Shown: piece by piece, positions 1 to 8,851 of the stretch
How positions within the stretch are numbered: position 1 is the stretch's first letter
Layout of the letters: every line of letters starts with the position of its first letter
DNA from: Thermolongibacillus altinsuensis
Lineage (GTDB): Bacteria > Bacillota > Bacilli > Bacillales > Anoxybacillaceae
Reading direction: 5' to 3'
DNA: 64,000 nt
NCBI RefSeq assembly: GCF_004341205.1
Contig: NZ_SLUL01000002.1
Location: 62,001 to 126,000 of the forward strand
Notes under the pieces: generated by a model
Seen by the model: only the letters and a program-made list of their open reading frames with translations
What the model was told of the DNA's origin: nothing
Database searches by the model: none
Translations under genes and position numbers: made by a program

Positions 1-269
1 GCCGCAAAAGCTCCGCCTGCACGCTCTTTTGCCCAAGAGCCCCCGATTGCGACCGCAAATAAAATATGGAGATTGACAATGATCGCCCAACCGATATCCT
101 CCATAATCCGTGCAATCGATTGCACGAATGAAACATCTCCGCTCATCATGCCAATTAATTTTCCTAATGAAATCATCAAACCGGCTGCAGGCATGACAGC
201 AACAACGACCATCAATGCTTTCCCGAACTTTTGCCAAAAATCGAATGATGTCAATTTCATTTTTTTCAT
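1..269 (-). CDS. PTS glucose/maltose-type EIIC permease, N-terminal part
   Basis: The gene runs off the left edge; about 89 N-terminal residues are visible. It starts MKKMKLTSFDFWQKFG and contains an AVMPAAGLMIS segment and the stretch LHILFAVAIGGSWAKERAGG. These are typical of the membrane EIIC domain of glucose/maltose-family phosphotransferase permeases, which import and phosphorylate a sugar. The start at 269 is supported by GGGAG about 9 bases upstream. Upstream, on the same strand, are a good promoter and an 18-bp palindromic operator, so it is probably a repressed, sugar-induced gene. The beta-phosphoglucomutase 1 kb away suggests maltose or a related alpha-glucoside, but the substrate is inference. 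Whether EIIB is fused cannot be seen. Confidence 0.75.
   Translation of the reverse strand, partial: MKKMKLTSFDFWQKFGKALMVVVAVMPAAGLMISLGKLIGMMSGDVSFVQSIARIMEDIGWAIIVNLHILFAVAIGGSWAKERAGGAFA
109..126. promoter_or_regulatory. Internal LacI/GalR-family operator-like palindrome
   Basis: CGTGCAATCGATTGCACG is a perfect 18-bp palindrome inside the PTS gene. Its core TGCAATCGATTGCA fits the CcpA cre pattern TGNAANCGNWNNCA and resembles the upstream operator at 358-375 (TGCAACCGGTTGCA). It could be a roadblock or auxiliary operator. It sits in coding sequence, so part of the match is constrained by codons. Confidence 0.45.
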
Positions 270-357
270 TTTTTCTCTCTCCCTTCTAAATGGTAGGGGG
301 GGTAGTTGAAAGCGAATACATTTTCTTGTGCGATTTTCAAACAAATTCATCAACTTC

Positions 358-375
358 AATGCAACCGGTTGCATT
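358..375. promoter_or_regulatory. LacI/GalR-family operator (MalR- or CcpA-like) of the PTS gene
   Basis: AATGCAACCGGTTGCATT is a perfect 18-bp palindrome with the central CG typical of LacI/GalR-family operators. It lies just downstream of the minus-strand -10 box (380-385) and covers the expected transcription start, the usual place for a repressor. The core also satisfies the degenerate cre consensus, so CcpA cannot be separated from a dedicated sugar repressor by sequence alone. Confidence 0.7.
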
Positions 376-379
376 ACCT

Positions 380-408
380 ATTTTAGTTGAATGGGTAAAA
401 TTATGCAA
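380..408 (-). promoter_or_regulatory. SigA-type promoter of the PTS gene
   Basis: On the minus strand: -35 TTGCAT (408-403), 17-bp spacer, -10 TAAAAT (385-380). The operator at 358-375 follows directly. The remainder of the 270-566 gap holds only the short reading frame at 457-570; I see nothing else there. Confidence 0.6.
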
Positions 409-456
409 TAAAAGAGATGATTTGTAAAAAAATTTTAACTAATTTTTGGCGTTCTT

Positions 457-570
457 ATGTCTGAGATTTTAGGTGAAGAATACAAAGAGAATCGTGGAAT
501 TTATGGACCTTCATTTAGTAAAATGGATGTCGGACAACCCATCTTTCGTAAGGGGGATTTGGATACATGA
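457..570 (+). CDS. Possible 37-residue ORF overlapping the trmH start
   Basis: An ATG-initiated frame of 38 codons begins MSEILGEEYKENRGIYG and ends in a TGA that overlaps the trmH start codon (ATGA arrangement). Its composition looks protein-like, and the overlap would allow translational coupling. No clear ribosome binding site precedes its ATG. I do not recognise it; it could equally be a chance frame or the tail of a decayed gene. Confidence 0.25.
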   Translation: MSEILGEEYKENRGIYGPSFSKMDVGQPIFRKGDLDT

Positions 571-1286
571 GAATGACAAAAGAAGAAGAACGTCAATGGA
601 TTGAGGAGCGAATGGCGGAAGGGCTATTGACGGAAGAAAATCGAATGTTATGGGAAATGATTTTGCCAAGCCGTCTTAAGCGAATGTACGATGTGTTAAA
701 GGAACGAACGCGTTATATTACGATTTTAACGGAAGCGGTTGATGATCCGCACAACCAAGCCGCTGTTTTGCGTTCAGCCGAGGCATTTGGCATCCAAGAC
801 GTATTTGTTGTCACGGGAAGAGCACCGTTTGAACCGAATAAATTTGTGACCAAACATGCGGACAAGTGGCTGACGATTCATCAAAAGCCAGATATTCAAA
901 CCGCGATTAAAGACTTGAAAGCAAAAGGGTATCAAGTGTTTGCAAGCTATCTTGGCGAAGGAACGGTTCCGCTGCAACAAATCGATCTATCTAAACCGAC
1001 GGCGCTTTTGTTCGGAAATGAGCATAGTGGAGTATCCGAGGAAGCGGTTGAATTAGCGGATGGAAAATTTGTCATCCCGATGAGCGGCTTTGTTCAAAGT
1101 TTTAATATTTCCGTTGCGGCAGCCATTTCGTTGTACGATGTAACGAGTCGAGCAAAGCAAATGGCGAAGGAACGTTATTATTTGCCATTAGCTGAAAAGA
1201 AAGAGTTGTACGAGCATTGGATGATGCTATCGCTCAGTCCTCGTGTACGAAAAATGGTTGCAAGTAAAGTTGGAGGATTGCGATGA
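567..1286 (+). CDS. trmH: TrmH/SpoU-family RNA 2'-O-methyltransferase
   Basis: The 239-residue product has the SPOUT methyltransferase signatures: DDPHNQAAVLRSAEAFG near residue 57, LLFGNEHSGVS near 150 and MSGFVQSFNISVAAAIS near 172. The asparagine and glutamate of motif 2 and the NxSVAAA of motif 3 form the knotted AdoMet pocket. The short N-terminal extension and C-terminal tail resemble TrmH, which 2'-O-methylates G18 in tRNA, more than RlmB, which carries a large N-terminal L30e-like domain. The exact RNA target is inferred from family. AAGGGGG about 11 bases upstream serves as RBS. It overlaps pgmB by four bases. Confidence 0.72.
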   Translation: MRMTKEEERQWIEERMAEGLLTEENRMLWEMILPSRLKRMYDVLKERTRYITILTEAVDDPHNQAAVLRSAEAFGIQDVFVVTGRAPFEPNKFVTKHADKWLTIHQKPDIQTAIKDLKAKGYQVFASYLGEGTVPLQQIDLSKPTALLFGNEHSGVSEEAVELADGKFVIPMSGFVQSFNISVAAAISLYDVTSRAKQMAKERYYLPLAEKKELYEHWMMLSLSPRVRKMVASKVGGLR

Positions 1287-1957
1287 AGCTTGAGGCGGTC
1301 ATTTTTGATTTAGATGGCGTGATTGCCGATACGGTTGAATTGTATTATATAGCGACAAAACGCTTGGCTGATGAAATCGGTGTTCCGTTTGACCGAACGT
1401 TAAATCAAAAGCTGCAAGGAATGAGCCGATTAAGCATGGTCGAAGCGTTGCTTGGCGATCAGGCAAACGAATGGACAGATGAAGAAAAAGTGGCCCTTGG
1501 CAATAAAAGAGGCGAATATTATCGGCAATTAATTGAACAATTAACGCCTCATGACGTTTTGCCTGGCATGTTGCAATTGTTGCAGGATATTCGAGAAGAG
1601 GGAGTTAAAATCGGTTTAGCTTCTTCCAGTTCGAATGCGTCGTTCGTTGTTGAACGTTTGCAAGTCCGTTCATTTTTTGATTATATCGTTGACGTCAAAA
1701 CGATTAAAAAGATGAAACCGGATCCGGAAATTTTCTTAAAGGCGGCACAAGGGTTAGGGGTCGTTCCTCATCATTGTGTGGCCATTGAAGATGGAGAAGC
1801 AGGATTGCGAGCCATCAAAGAGACAGATATGTTTTCTGTCGGGATCGGTAAACATTTAACCGATTTGCAGCCGGATTGGCTCGTGCATTCAACGGCGGAA
1901 ATCACGTGGAGCGAATTGAAAGAGAGATTTGAACATAAAAAAGCTGGCTTATTGTGA
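1283..1957 (+). CDS. pgmB: Beta-phosphoglucomutase (HAD superfamily)
   Basis: The 224-residue protein begins MKLEAVIFDLDGVIADT, the HAD motif I with the nucleophile Asp and the general acid Asp two residues later. Further motifs are ASSSSNA (motif II Ser/Thr) and KKMKPDPEIF plus AIEDGEAGL (motifs III/IV). The helical cap between is typical of beta-PGM, which converts beta-glucose 1-phosphate to glucose 6-phosphate after maltose or trehalose phosphorolysis. The ATG overlaps the trmH stop. No phosphorylase gene is seen here, so it may lie beyond the left edge with the PTS gene. Stop codon lies within the loop of the following terminator. Confidence 0.85.
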   Translation: MKLEAVIFDLDGVIADTVELYYIATKRLADEIGVPFDRTLNQKLQGMSRLSMVEALLGDQANEWTDEEKVALGNKRGEYYRQLIEQLTPHDVLPGMLQLLQDIREEGVKIGLASSSSNASFVVERLQVRSFFDYIVDVKTIKKMKPDPEIFLKAAQGLGVVPHHCVAIEDGEAGLRAIKETDMFSVGIGKHLTDLQPDWLVHSTAEITWSELKERFEHKKAGLL

Positions 1958-1977
1958 GATGCAGAAGCCAGCTTTTT
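1938..1977. terminator. Bidirectional terminator between pgmB and pflA
   Basis: A perfect 13-bp stem (AAAAAGCTGGCTT / AAGCCAGCTTTTT) with a 14-base loop. A/T runs on both sides make it suitable for both converging genes. The pgmB stop codon lies in the loop. Confidence 0.85.
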
Positions 1978-1981
1978 ATCG

Positions 1982-2710
1982 TTATACTGCGCCTAAAATG
2001 GCACGCGCTTTTCGAACGGTTTCTTCTGTTGGCGGTTCAATGCCTTCTAGCGGATACGTCAAACCTAATTCTTTCCACTTATATACCCCTAATTTATGAT
2101 AAGGAAGAATTTCAATTTTTTCTACGTTTTTTAAGGTGCGAATAAAATCGGCTAAACGGCGCAAATCTTCCTCATCGTCGGTTACGGTTGGAACGAGAAC
2201 GTGACGAATCCAAACAGGAACTCCTTTTTCTGATAAAAGCTGCGCAAACTTTAAAATATGTTGATTCGTTTTTCCAGTAAGTTTACGATGTTTTTTTTCG
2301 TCGATATGTTTTAAATCGAGCAAAATTAAATCCGTATACTTCAGCAACTCATCTAGCTTTCGTTGGAACGTTTCTTCCTCGGTATAACAGCCGCCTGAAG
2401 AATCAATCGTTGTATGAATGCCAAGCTCTTTACATCGTTTAAATAATTCAATGAGAAAATCGATTTGTAAAAGCGGTTCGCCGCCGCTGATCGTAATTCC
2501 GCCGCCAGATGCCTTGATAAATGGTAAATATGTTTGTAAATCAGCGATGATCTCATCGACGGTCATTTCCTTGCCTTTGCCGATTTCCCATGTATCGGCA
2601 TTATGACAATATTGGCAACGTAACAGGCATCCTTGGGTAAACACGACATAGCGAATGCCTGGACCATCAACCGTTCCGCATGATTCAATCGAATGAATAA
2701 AGCCTTTCAT
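1982..2710 (-). CDS. pflA: Pyruvate formate-lyase activating enzyme
   Basis: The 242-residue radical-SAM enzyme carries the CxxxCxxC cluster motif as Cys28, Cys32 and Cys35 ([11 protein letters not shown]), followed by [14 protein letters not shown] for SAM binding. It uses a [4Fe-4S] cluster and SAM to abstract hydrogen from the catalytic glycine of PflB, switching on anaerobic pyruvate cleavage. It is downstream of pflB on the same strand with a hairpin between, which probably makes activase less abundant than the lyase. GGAGG sits at normal distance before the ATG at 2710. Confidence 0.95.
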   Translation of the reverse strand: MKGFIHSIESCGTVDGPGIRYVVFTQGCLLRCQYCHNADTWEIGKGKEMTVDEIIADLQTYLPFIKASGGGITISGGEPLLQIDFLIELFKRCKELGIHTTIDSSGGCYTEEETFQRKLDELLKYTDLILLDLKHIDEKKHRKLTGKTNQHILKFAQLLSEKGVPVWIRHVLVPTVTDDEEDLRRLADFIRTLKNVEKIEILPYHKLGVYKWKELGLTYPLEGIEPPTEETVRKARAILGAV

Positions 2711-2734
2711 CTTTGGTATGCCTCCTAGTTAGAA

Positions 2735-2760
2735 AAGCTCCCACCATTTCGTGGGAGCTT
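2735..2760 (-). terminator. Intercistronic hairpin between pflB and pflA
   Basis: A 10-bp perfect stem (AAGCTCCCAC / GTGGGAGCTT) with a 6-base loop, followed on the minus strand by TTTTCT. The short T run suggests a partial terminator or mRNA-processing stop that lowers pflA expression relative to pflB. Confidence 0.65.
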
Positions 2761-2764
2761 GATA

Positions 2765-5023
2765 TTACATGCTTTCGTGGAACGTCCGGTTAATGACGTC
2801 AATTTGTTGTTCGCGTGTTAACTTAATGAAGTTCACCGCATAACCAGATACACGAATAGTGAGTTGCGGATATTTTTCTGGATGTTCCATCGCGTCAAGC
2901 AATGTCTCGCGGTTAAAGACGTTCACGTTCAAGTGGTGTCCGCGTTTTTCTGCATATCCGTCTAAGATTGCGACAAGGTTGCGAACGCGTGACTCATCAT
3001 CTTTTCCAAGCGCTTTTGGCACGATGGAGAATGTGTTTGAAATACCATCTAACGCGTATTCATAAGGCAATTTTGCGACAGAGCTCAATGATGCGAGAGC
3101 ACCTTTCGTGTCGCGTCCGTGCATTGGGTTCGCACCTGGAGCGAATGGTTCTCCTGCGCGACGGCCGTCTGGTGTGTTTCCTGTCTTTTTGCCGTATACG
3201 ACGTTTGACGTAATTGTTAAGATCGATGTTGTATGTTTTGCATCACGATATGTTTTATGCTTTCTCAATTTTGTCATGAAGCGTTCAACAATATCTACCG
3301 CAATGGAATCGACGCGATCGTCGTTGTTTCCGTATTTCGGGAAGTCTCCTTCAACTTCGAAGTCGACCGCAATGCCATTTTCGTCGCGAATCGCTTTTAC
3401 TTTCGCATATTTAATCGCACTTAATGAATCGGCGACAACGGAAAGTCCAGCGATTCCTGTTGCCATTGTGCGCATGACGTTTGTGTCGTGAAGCGCCATT
3501 TCAATGCGCTCATAGCAATATTTATCGTGCATGTAGTGGATGACGTTTAATGTATTGATATACAATTCCGCCAACCATTCTAAGACGTTGTCAAATTTGC
3601 GCATGACTTCATCGTAATCTAAGTATTCAGAAGTAATTGGCGCAAATTCAGGACCAACTTGGATTTTTAATTTTTCATCGACGCCGCCGTTGATCGCATA
3701 TAAAAGTGCTTTCGCAAGGTTGGCGCGTGCACCGAAGAACTGCATTTGCTTACCGATGCGCATAGCGGATACGCAGCAAGCAATACCGTAATCATCGCCA
3801 AACTCAGGACGCATTAAATCGTCATTTTCGTATTGAATCGAACTTGTTTTAATAGACATTTTCGCGCAATATTTCTTGAACGCTTCTGGTAATTTTGTTG
3901 ACCAAAGTACAGTTAAGTTTGGTTCAGGCGCAGGACCTAAGTTATCTAATGTATGAAGGAAACGGAATGAGTTTTTCGTTACTAATGGTCGACCGTCAAT
4001 CGCAATTCCGCCAATGGCTTCTGTTACCCATGTTGGGTCGCCGCTGAATAACTCATTGTACTCAGGTGTTCTTGCGAATTTGACAAGACGCAATTTCATA
4101 ACGAAATGGTCAACAAGTTCTTGCGCCTCTTTTTCAGTGAGCGTGCCTTCTTGTAAGTCGCGCTCAATGTAAATATCTAAGAATGTGGATACGCGTCCTA
4201 AGCTCATCGCTGCACCGTTTTGTTCTTTAATGGCTGCAAGATAAGCGAAGTAGAGCCATTGGAACGCCTCATGTGCATTGCGGGCAGGTTGAGAAATGTC
4301 ATAACCATAGCTCATGGCCATTTGTTTTAATTCATTCAATGCGCGAATTTGTTCGGAAATTTCTTCGCGAAGACGGATAATATCTTCCGTCATTGTCCGC
4401 GCTCCTGTGTTTTTAAAGTCTTTTTTCTTCTCTTCGATTAAGCGGTCGACACCGTATAACGCAACGCGACGATAGTCGCCGATGATGCGTCCGCGGCCGT
4501 ATGCGTCAGGAAGACCCGTGATGATTCCTGCTTTACGTGCTGCTCTCATTTCGTCGGTGTAGACGTCAAATACACCTTGGTTGTGTGTTTTACGATATTC
4601 TGTAAAAATCTTTTTAATTTCATCGCTTACTTTGTAGCCATAGGCCTCGCATGCTTGTTCTGCCATGCGAATACCGCCAAATGGCATCAATGCGCGTTTG
4701 AACGGTTCGTCTGTTTGGAATCCGACTATTTTTTCGAGTTCTTTGTTCAAGTAACCAGGTCCATGGGAAGTAATGGTGGACACAATTTCTGTATCCATGT
4801 TCAGAACGCCGCCTTTTTCGCGTTCTAATTTGGATAATTCCATTACTTGTTCCCAAAGTTTTTTCGTAGCTTCTGTTGGCCCTTCTAAGAATGATTCATC
4901 CCCATAGTAAACGCTTACGTTATTTAAGATAAAATCGCGAACGTCAATTTCTTTTTTCCATTTTTGTCCTTTAAATCCTCTCCAAGGATCCATTGTAGCT
5001 TTTTCCATCACCATTTGTTCCAT
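2765..5023 (-). CDS. pflB: Formate acetyltransferase (pyruvate formate-lyase)
   Basis: The 752-residue glycyl-radical enzyme converts pyruvate and CoA to acetyl-CoA and formate under anoxia. The adjacent catalytic cysteines are in GIACCVSAM near residue 416. The radical glycine lies in RVSGYAVNF near residue 727, about 25 residues from the C-terminus, as in the family. Length is normal. Start at 5023 is preceded by GGAGGGG. Followed by pflA in an operon. The upstream region holds a Rex/Fnr-like dyad. It shares that divergent intergenic region with artJ. Confidence 0.97.
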   Translation of the reverse strand: MEQMVMEKATMDPWRGFKGQKWKKEIDVRDFILNNVSVYYGDESFLEGPTEATKKLWEQVMELSKLEREKGGVLNMDTEIVSTITSHGPGYLNKELEKIVGFQTDEPFKRALMPFGGIRMAEQACEAYGYKVSDEIKKIFTEYRKTHNQGVFDVYTDEMRAARKAGIITGLPDAYGRGRIIGDYRRVALYGVDRLIEEKKKDFKNTGARTMTEDIIRLREEISEQIRALNELKQMAMSYGYDISQPARNAHEAFQWLYFAYLAAIKEQNGAAMSLGRVSTFLDIYIERDLQEGTLTEKEAQELVDHFVMKLRLVKFARTPEYNELFSGDPTWVTEAIGGIAIDGRPLVTKNSFRFLHTLDNLGPAPEPNLTVLWSTKLPEAFKKYCAKMSIKTSSIQYENDDLMRPEFGDDYGIACCVSAMRIGKQMQFFGARANLAKALLYAINGGVDEKLKIQVGPEFAPITSEYLDYDEVMRKFDNVLEWLAELYINTLNVIHYMHDKYCYERIEMALHDTNVMRTMATGIAGLSVVADSLSAIKYAKVKAIRDENGIAVDFEVEGDFPKYGNNDDRVDSIAVDIVERFMTKLRKHKTYRDAKHTTSILTITSNVVYGKKTGNTPDGRRAGEPFAPGANPMHGRDTKGALASLSSVAKLPYEYALDGISNTFSIVPKALGKDDESRVRNLVAILDGYAEKRGHHLNVNVFNRETLLDAMEHPEKYPQLTIRVSGYAVNFIKLTREQQIDVINRTFHESM

Positions 5024-5116
5024 AAAGGTTCCCCTCCCATGAGATTCAAAGAAGCATTTCCTACTATAAAGAATACTACTTTTTAGTTCGAAAAGAGAAA
5101 GTCATTATTTACGAAT

Positions 5117-5134
5117 TTGTGAAATGTTGATCAA
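5117..5134. promoter_or_regulatory. Rex-like dyad upstream of pflB
   Basis: TTGTGAAATGTTGATCAA has a perfect left half and outer right half (CAA) of the Rex pattern TTGTGAAA-N-TTCACAA, with three mismatches in the right half. It lies about 95 bases upstream of the pflB start. Fnr (TGTGA-N6-TCACA) is a weaker alternative. The rest of the 5024-5289 gap is A/T rich and holds the artJ promoter. Confidence 0.4.
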
Positions 5135-5185
5135 TAATATTTTTTAAAATAAAGATTTTTATGAAAATTATTTTTATAAAATTCA

Positions 5186-5214
5186 TTGCATAAACACGAA
5201 AAAGTTGGTAACAT
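5186..5214 (+). promoter_or_regulatory. SigA-type promoter of artJMP
   Basis: -35 TTGCAT (5186-5191), 17-bp spacer, -10 TAACAT (5209-5214), giving a leader of about 70 bases before the GTG start of artJ. Confidence 0.5.
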
Positions 5215-5289
5215 GATGAATATAAAAAATATTCTTACTTCAAAGAAAATTATTATTATTTTAAACAAATAGTAAGGGGGAAACGAGAA

Positions 5290-6105
5290 GTGAAAAAAGG
5301 AATCTTTTTAGCATTGGCGATTATGCTCGCTGTTGCCCTAGCGGGGTGCGGCAGCTCATCAGACAAAACATCTTCATCGGGGGGAAGCGAAAAGGAGAGT
5401 AAGAAAGTCAAGGTCGTAACGGATGCTACGTTTGCTCCGTTTGAATACATGGATAAAGGGAAAATCGTTGGATTTGACGTTGATTTGTTAGATGCGGTGA
5501 TGAAAGAAGCAGGAATGGAATACGAATTAAAAAATATCGGTTGGGATCCTTTATTTGCGGCGGTTCAAGGGAAAGAAGCCGATATGGCTGTTTCAGCAAT
5601 TACGATCGATAAAGATCGAAAACAAACGTATGATTTCTCGATTCCATACTTTGAATCTACACATATGATTCTTGTCAAAGAGGGAAGCACCATTAAAAAT
5701 GCCCTTGATTTAAAAGGAAAAGTCGTTGGGGTTCAAAACGGTACGACAGGACAAACGGCGGTAGAGAAAATTTTAGGGGCTGAAAATAAAAATATTAAAA
5801 AATTTGAAAACAGTGTCGTTGCGATTATGGATCTCGTAAACGGCGGAGTCGAAGCGGTTGTGACAGACAACGCGGTTGCAAATGAGTACGTCAAAAACAA
5901 TCCAGACGCAAAAGTGAAAGCGATCGAAGACCGAAAGAATTTTGAATCTGAGTTTTATGGCTTTATGTTCCCGAAAGGAAGCGAATTAAAAGCGAAAATC
6001 GATCCTGCGCTGAAGAAAGTGATTGAAAGTGGAAAATACACAGAAATTTATAAAAAGTGGTTTGGCAAGGAACCAAATATCGACAATTTATTAAAACAGC
6101 AATGA
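5290..6105 (+). CDS. artJ: ABC transporter basic amino acid binding lipoprotein
   Basis: The 271-residue protein has a lipoprotein signal peptide with lipobox LAGC (Cys20), a Ser/Gly/Lys linker, then a family-3 solute-binding fold (DATFAPFEYMDKGKIVGFDV; RKQTYDFSIPYFES; IYKKWFG at the end). As I recall it, the sequence is very close to Geobacillus ArtJ, which binds Lys, Arg and His; that ligand set is inferred from the family. GTG start with AAGGGGG upstream. It is separated from the permease by a strong hairpin, as expected for a binding protein made in excess over the membrane parts. Confidence 0.88.
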   Translation: MKKGIFLALAIMLAVALAGCGSSSDKTSSSGGSEKESKKVKVVTDATFAPFEYMDKGKIVGFDVDLLDAVMKEAGMEYELKNIGWDPLFAAVQGKEADMAVSAITIDKDRKQTYDFSIPYFESTHMILVKEGSTIKNALDLKGKVVGVQNGTTGQTAVEKILGAENKNIKKFENSVVAIMDLVNGGVEAVVTDNAVANEYVKNNPDAKVKAIEDRKNFESEFYGFMFPKGSELKAKIDPALKKVIESGKYTEIYKKWFGKEPNIDNLLKQQ

Positions 6106-6111
6106 TTGTTT

Positions 6112-6147
6112 AAAAATTGCGTAACTCTCATTAGTTACGCAATTTTT
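6112..6147 (+). terminator. Attenuating hairpin between artJ and artM
   Basis: A 15-bp perfect stem (AAAAATTGCGTAACT / AGTTACGCAATTTTT) with 6-base loop and a T run. It lies 10 bases before the artM ribosome binding site, so it likely acts as a partial terminator and as 3' protection for artJ mRNA. Confidence 0.8.
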
Positions 6148-6166
6148 ATAGGGAAAGGTGAGAGAG

Positions 6167-6820
6167 ATGAATTTTCGTTTTGATATTATTGCCGAATATG
6201 CTCCTTTTTTCTTCAAAGGGGTTTTATGGACGATCGGACTTTCGTTAATCGGAATTATTTTCGGAACCATTCTTGGTTTAGTCATTGGTCTTGGGAAAAT
6301 GTCAAAAAATCGAATGTTACGATTACCATTTGAATGGTATGTTCATTTTTTTCGAGGCACCCCGTTATTTGTGCAAATTTTGCTTATTCATTTCGGATTT
6401 ATGCCGCTCTTTGTTTCGCAGCCAAATCCCATCGCTTCCGGCGCGATTTCGCTCTCGTTGAATGCAGCGGCATATATCGCTGAAATTTTCCGCGCGGGCA
6501 TTCAATCGATTGATCGAGGCCAAATGGAAGCGGCGCGTTCGCTTGGAATGACGCATGTTCAAGCGATGCGTTACGTCATTTTGCCGCAAGCGGTGAAGCG
6601 GATGATCCCGCCGCTTGGCAACGAATTTATCGTTCTTATTAAAGATTCTTCCCTCGCTGCCGTTATCGCTGCGCCTGAATTAATGTATTGGGGGAGAGCG
6701 TTGCAAGGGCAATATTATCGTGTGTGGGAGCCTTACTTAACGGTTGCACTTATCTACTTAATTCTTACTCTCACGCTCAACAAAGTGTTACACCATGTAG
6801 AAAGAAGGTATCAAACATGA
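6167..6820 (+). CDS. artM: Amino acid ABC transporter permease
   Basis: The 217-residue membrane protein of the HisMQ/GlnP family has about five hydrophobic segments and the EAA cytoplasmic loop [25 protein letters not shown] near residues 125-150, which docks with the ATPase. A GTG lies at 6158, but the ATG at 6167 has GGTGAG at proper distance and gives the usual N-terminus MNFRFDII. It overlaps artP by four bases (ATGA), so stoichiometric translation is likely. It probably forms a homodimer with two ArtP subunits. Confidence 0.88.
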   Translation: MNFRFDIIAEYAPFFFKGVLWTIGLSLIGIIFGTILGLVIGLGKMSKNRMLRLPFEWYVHFFRGTPLFVQILLIHFGFMPLFVSQPNPIASGAISLSLNAAAYIAEIFRAGIQSIDRGQMEAARSLGMTHVQAMRYVILPQAVKRMIPPLGNEFIVLIKDSSLAAVIAAPELMYWGRALQGQYYRVWEPYLTVALIYLILTLTLNKVLHHVERRYQT

Positions 6821-7539
6821 TTCGGGTCACGAATTTAAGGAAATCATATGGAACCGTACAAGTGTTAAAAGGGATTGACATTCATATTCGAGAAAAAGAG
6901 GTCGTTGTCGTCATTGGACCTTCAGGTTCAGGAAAATCAACATTTTTACGCTGTTTAAATCTTTTAGAGAATTTTGACGAAGGAGAAGTTATTGTTGATG
7001 GATTCAATTTAAAAGATCCGAATACGGACATTAATAAAGTGCGCGAAGAAGTCGGGATGGTGTTTCAACGTTTTAATTTATTTCCGCATATGACGGTGCT
7101 TGATAATATTACGCTCGCTCCGGTAAAAGTGCGGCAATGGCCAATCGAAAAAGCAAAAGAAAAAGCGATGCAATTGTTGGCGAAAGTCGGATTGCAAGAT
7201 AAGGCGCACGTATTTCCGGATTCGTTATCAGGTGGACAAGCGCAGCGCGTGGCGATTGCGCGCGCGTTAGCGATGGAGCCGAAAGTGATGTTATTTGACG
7301 AACCAACATCCGCATTAGATCCTGAAATGGTTGGGGAAGTGCTATCCGTTATGAAACAGTTAGCCAAAGAGGGAATGACGATGGTGGTCGTGACGCATGA
7401 AATGGGATTTGCGCGCGAAGTCGGGGATCGTGTGATTTTTATGGATGACGGAGTGATTGTGGAAGAAGGAACACCAAGTGACATTTTTGATCAACCAAAA
7501 CATGAACGAACAAAATTGTTTTTATCGAAAGTATTGTAA
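6817..7539 (+). CDS. artP: Amino acid ABC transporter ATP-binding protein
   Basis: The 240-residue ATPase has Walker [10 protein letters not shown] (residues 34-42), Q-loop in [10 protein letters not shown], signature LSGGQAQR, Walker [13 protein letters not shown] and the switch His in VVTHEMGF. The signature carries Ala where most relatives have Gln (LSGGQQQR). Start overlaps the artM stop. It energises uptake for ArtJ/ArtM. Confidence 0.93.
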   Translation: MIRVTNLRKSYGTVQVLKGIDIHIREKEVVVVIGPSGSGKSTFLRCLNLLENFDEGEVIVDGFNLKDPNTDINKVREEVGMVFQRFNLFPHMTVLDNITLAPVKVRQWPIEKAKEKAMQLLAKVGLQDKAHVFPDSLSGGQAQRVAIARALAMEPKVMLFDEPTSALDPEMVGEVLSVMKQLAKEGMTMVVVTHEMGFAREVGDRVIFMDDGVIVEEGTPSDIFDQPKHERTKLFLSKVL

Positions 7540-7545
7540 TATAGT

Positions 7546-7579
7546 AAAAGCCGATGCTTTGATGACGCATCGGCTTTTT
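7546..7579 (+). terminator. Terminator after artP
   Basis: A 12-bp perfect stem (AAAAGCCGATGC / GCATCGGCTTTT) with 9-base loop and T run. It also faces the converging ald gene. Confidence 0.88.
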
Positions 7580-7598
7580 ATAAATTTGATGGGGGACA

Positions 7599-8729
7599 TT
7601 ATAAAGAAAGCTGTTTTTCTAATGCCACTTCGACTGGTACGTATTCGTAACCAAGATCTCTTGCTACGGCTTCATACGTGATTTCGCCGTTAGCAACGTT
7701 GACACCAAGTCGTAATGCAGGGTTGTCTGCAATCGCTTTGCGAACGCCTTTGTTAGCGATTTGCAACGCATATGGCATGGTTACGTTTGTTAACGCTAAT
7801 GTGGATGTTCTTGGAACTGCTCCAGGCATGTTGGCGACTGCGTAATGAACAACGCCATGTTTAACGTATGTTGGATTATCGTGCGTTGTAACGTGATCGC
7901 TTGTTTCAACAATTCCACCTTGGTCGATCGCTACGTCAACGATGACGGAACCTGGTTCCATCGCTTTTACCATTTCTTCTGTGACAAGTTTTGGAGCTTT
8001 TGCGCCTGGAATTAAGACGGCGCCGATAACAAGATCAGATTCGGCAACTGCTTGGGCAATGTTCATTGGATTGGACATTAACGTGTTAATTTGATTTCCG
8101 AAAATATCATCTAATTCGCGAAGACGCTCTGCGCTTAAGTCGATGATTGTGACGTCAGCACCCAATCCGATCGCTACTTTTGCTGCGTTTGTTCCGACGA
8201 CACCGCCGCCAATAATCGTTACTTTTCCGCGGCTTACACCTGGTACGCCAGAAAGAAGAATACCTTTTCCGCCTTTTGTCTTTTCAAGGAACTGTGCCCC
8301 GATTTGTGCGGCCATGCGTCCTGCTACTTCGCTCATTGGTGTAAGAAGAGGCAATGTGCGACCAACTTGCACCGTTTCATAAGCGATCGCAATCACGCCT
8401 TTTTCTTTTAATGCGCGAGCGAGTTCAGGTTCTGCAGCGAGATGCAAGTAAGTGAATAAAATTAATCCTGGTCGGAAGTAGTCGTATTCGCTTGGTAGCG
8501 GCTCTTTTACTTTCATCACCATGTCTGCTTGTGCCCATACATCCGCGGCACGTTCAATGATTTCCGCTCCTGCATTCATATAAGCTTCATTAGTGAAACC
8601 GCTTCCAATTCCAGCGTCTTTTTCAACTAATACTTTATGACCGGCATTTACAAATGACATAACTCCTGCTGGAGTAATCGCAACACGATTTTCATTGTTT
8701 TTAATTTCCTTTGGAACCCCGATAATCAT
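7599..8729 (-). CDS. ald: Alanine dehydrogenase
   Basis: The 376-residue NAD-dependent enzyme interconverts L-alanine with pyruvate and ammonia. The N-terminus [20 protein letters not shown] is the AlaDH/PNT family signature; the nucleotide-binding loop is [15 protein letters not shown] near residue 173. Length matches B. subtilis Ald (378). AAGGGG precedes the ATG. Next door is the PucR-type activator AdeR, as in B. subtilis, where it activates ald. Alanine use is linked to growth on alanine and to sporulation. Confidence 0.96.
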   Translation of the reverse strand: MIIGVPKEIKNNENRVAITPAGVMSFVNAGHKVLVEKDAGIGSGFTNEAYMNAGAEIIERAADVWAQADMVMKVKEPLPSEYDYFRPGLILFTYLHLAAEPELARALKEKGVIAIAYETVQVGRTLPLLTPMSEVAGRMAAQIGAQFLEKTKGGKGILLSGVPGVSRGKVTIIGGGVVGTNAAKVAIGLGADVTIIDLSAERLRELDDIFGNQINTLMSNPMNIAQAVAESDLVIGAVLIPGAKAPKLVTEEMVKAMEPGSVIVDVAIDQGGIVETSDHVTTHDNPTYVKHGVVHYAVANMPGAVPRTSTLALTNVTMPYALQIANKGVRKAIADNPALRLGVNVANGEITYEAVARDLGYEYVPVEVALEKQLSL

Positions 8730-8825
8730 TCGATGTTTCCCCTTTCATGTTGTCTTATTCTATTATCTACAGTATAAATGATTTTTATGATTTATTCTTT
8801 GTTAAGAAAAGAGAAAGAGAAAATA

Positions 8826-8851
8826 AGCTTTTGTGGATTTCCACAAAAGCT
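8826..8851 (-). terminator. Terminator of adeR
   Basis: An 11-bp perfect stem (AGCTTTTGTGG / CCACAAAAGCT) with 4-base loop, overlapping the adeR stop and followed on the minus strand by TATTTTCT. It separates adeR from the ald promoter region. Confidence 0.7.

Noticed and set aside
73-309. Plus-strand 78-codon frame at the left edge
   Set aside because: The minus-strand reading gives a clear PTS EIIC N-terminus with promoter and RBS.
7065-7484. 139-codon minus-strand frame inside artP
   Set aside because: Antisense shadow of an ABC ATPase with intact Walker motifs.
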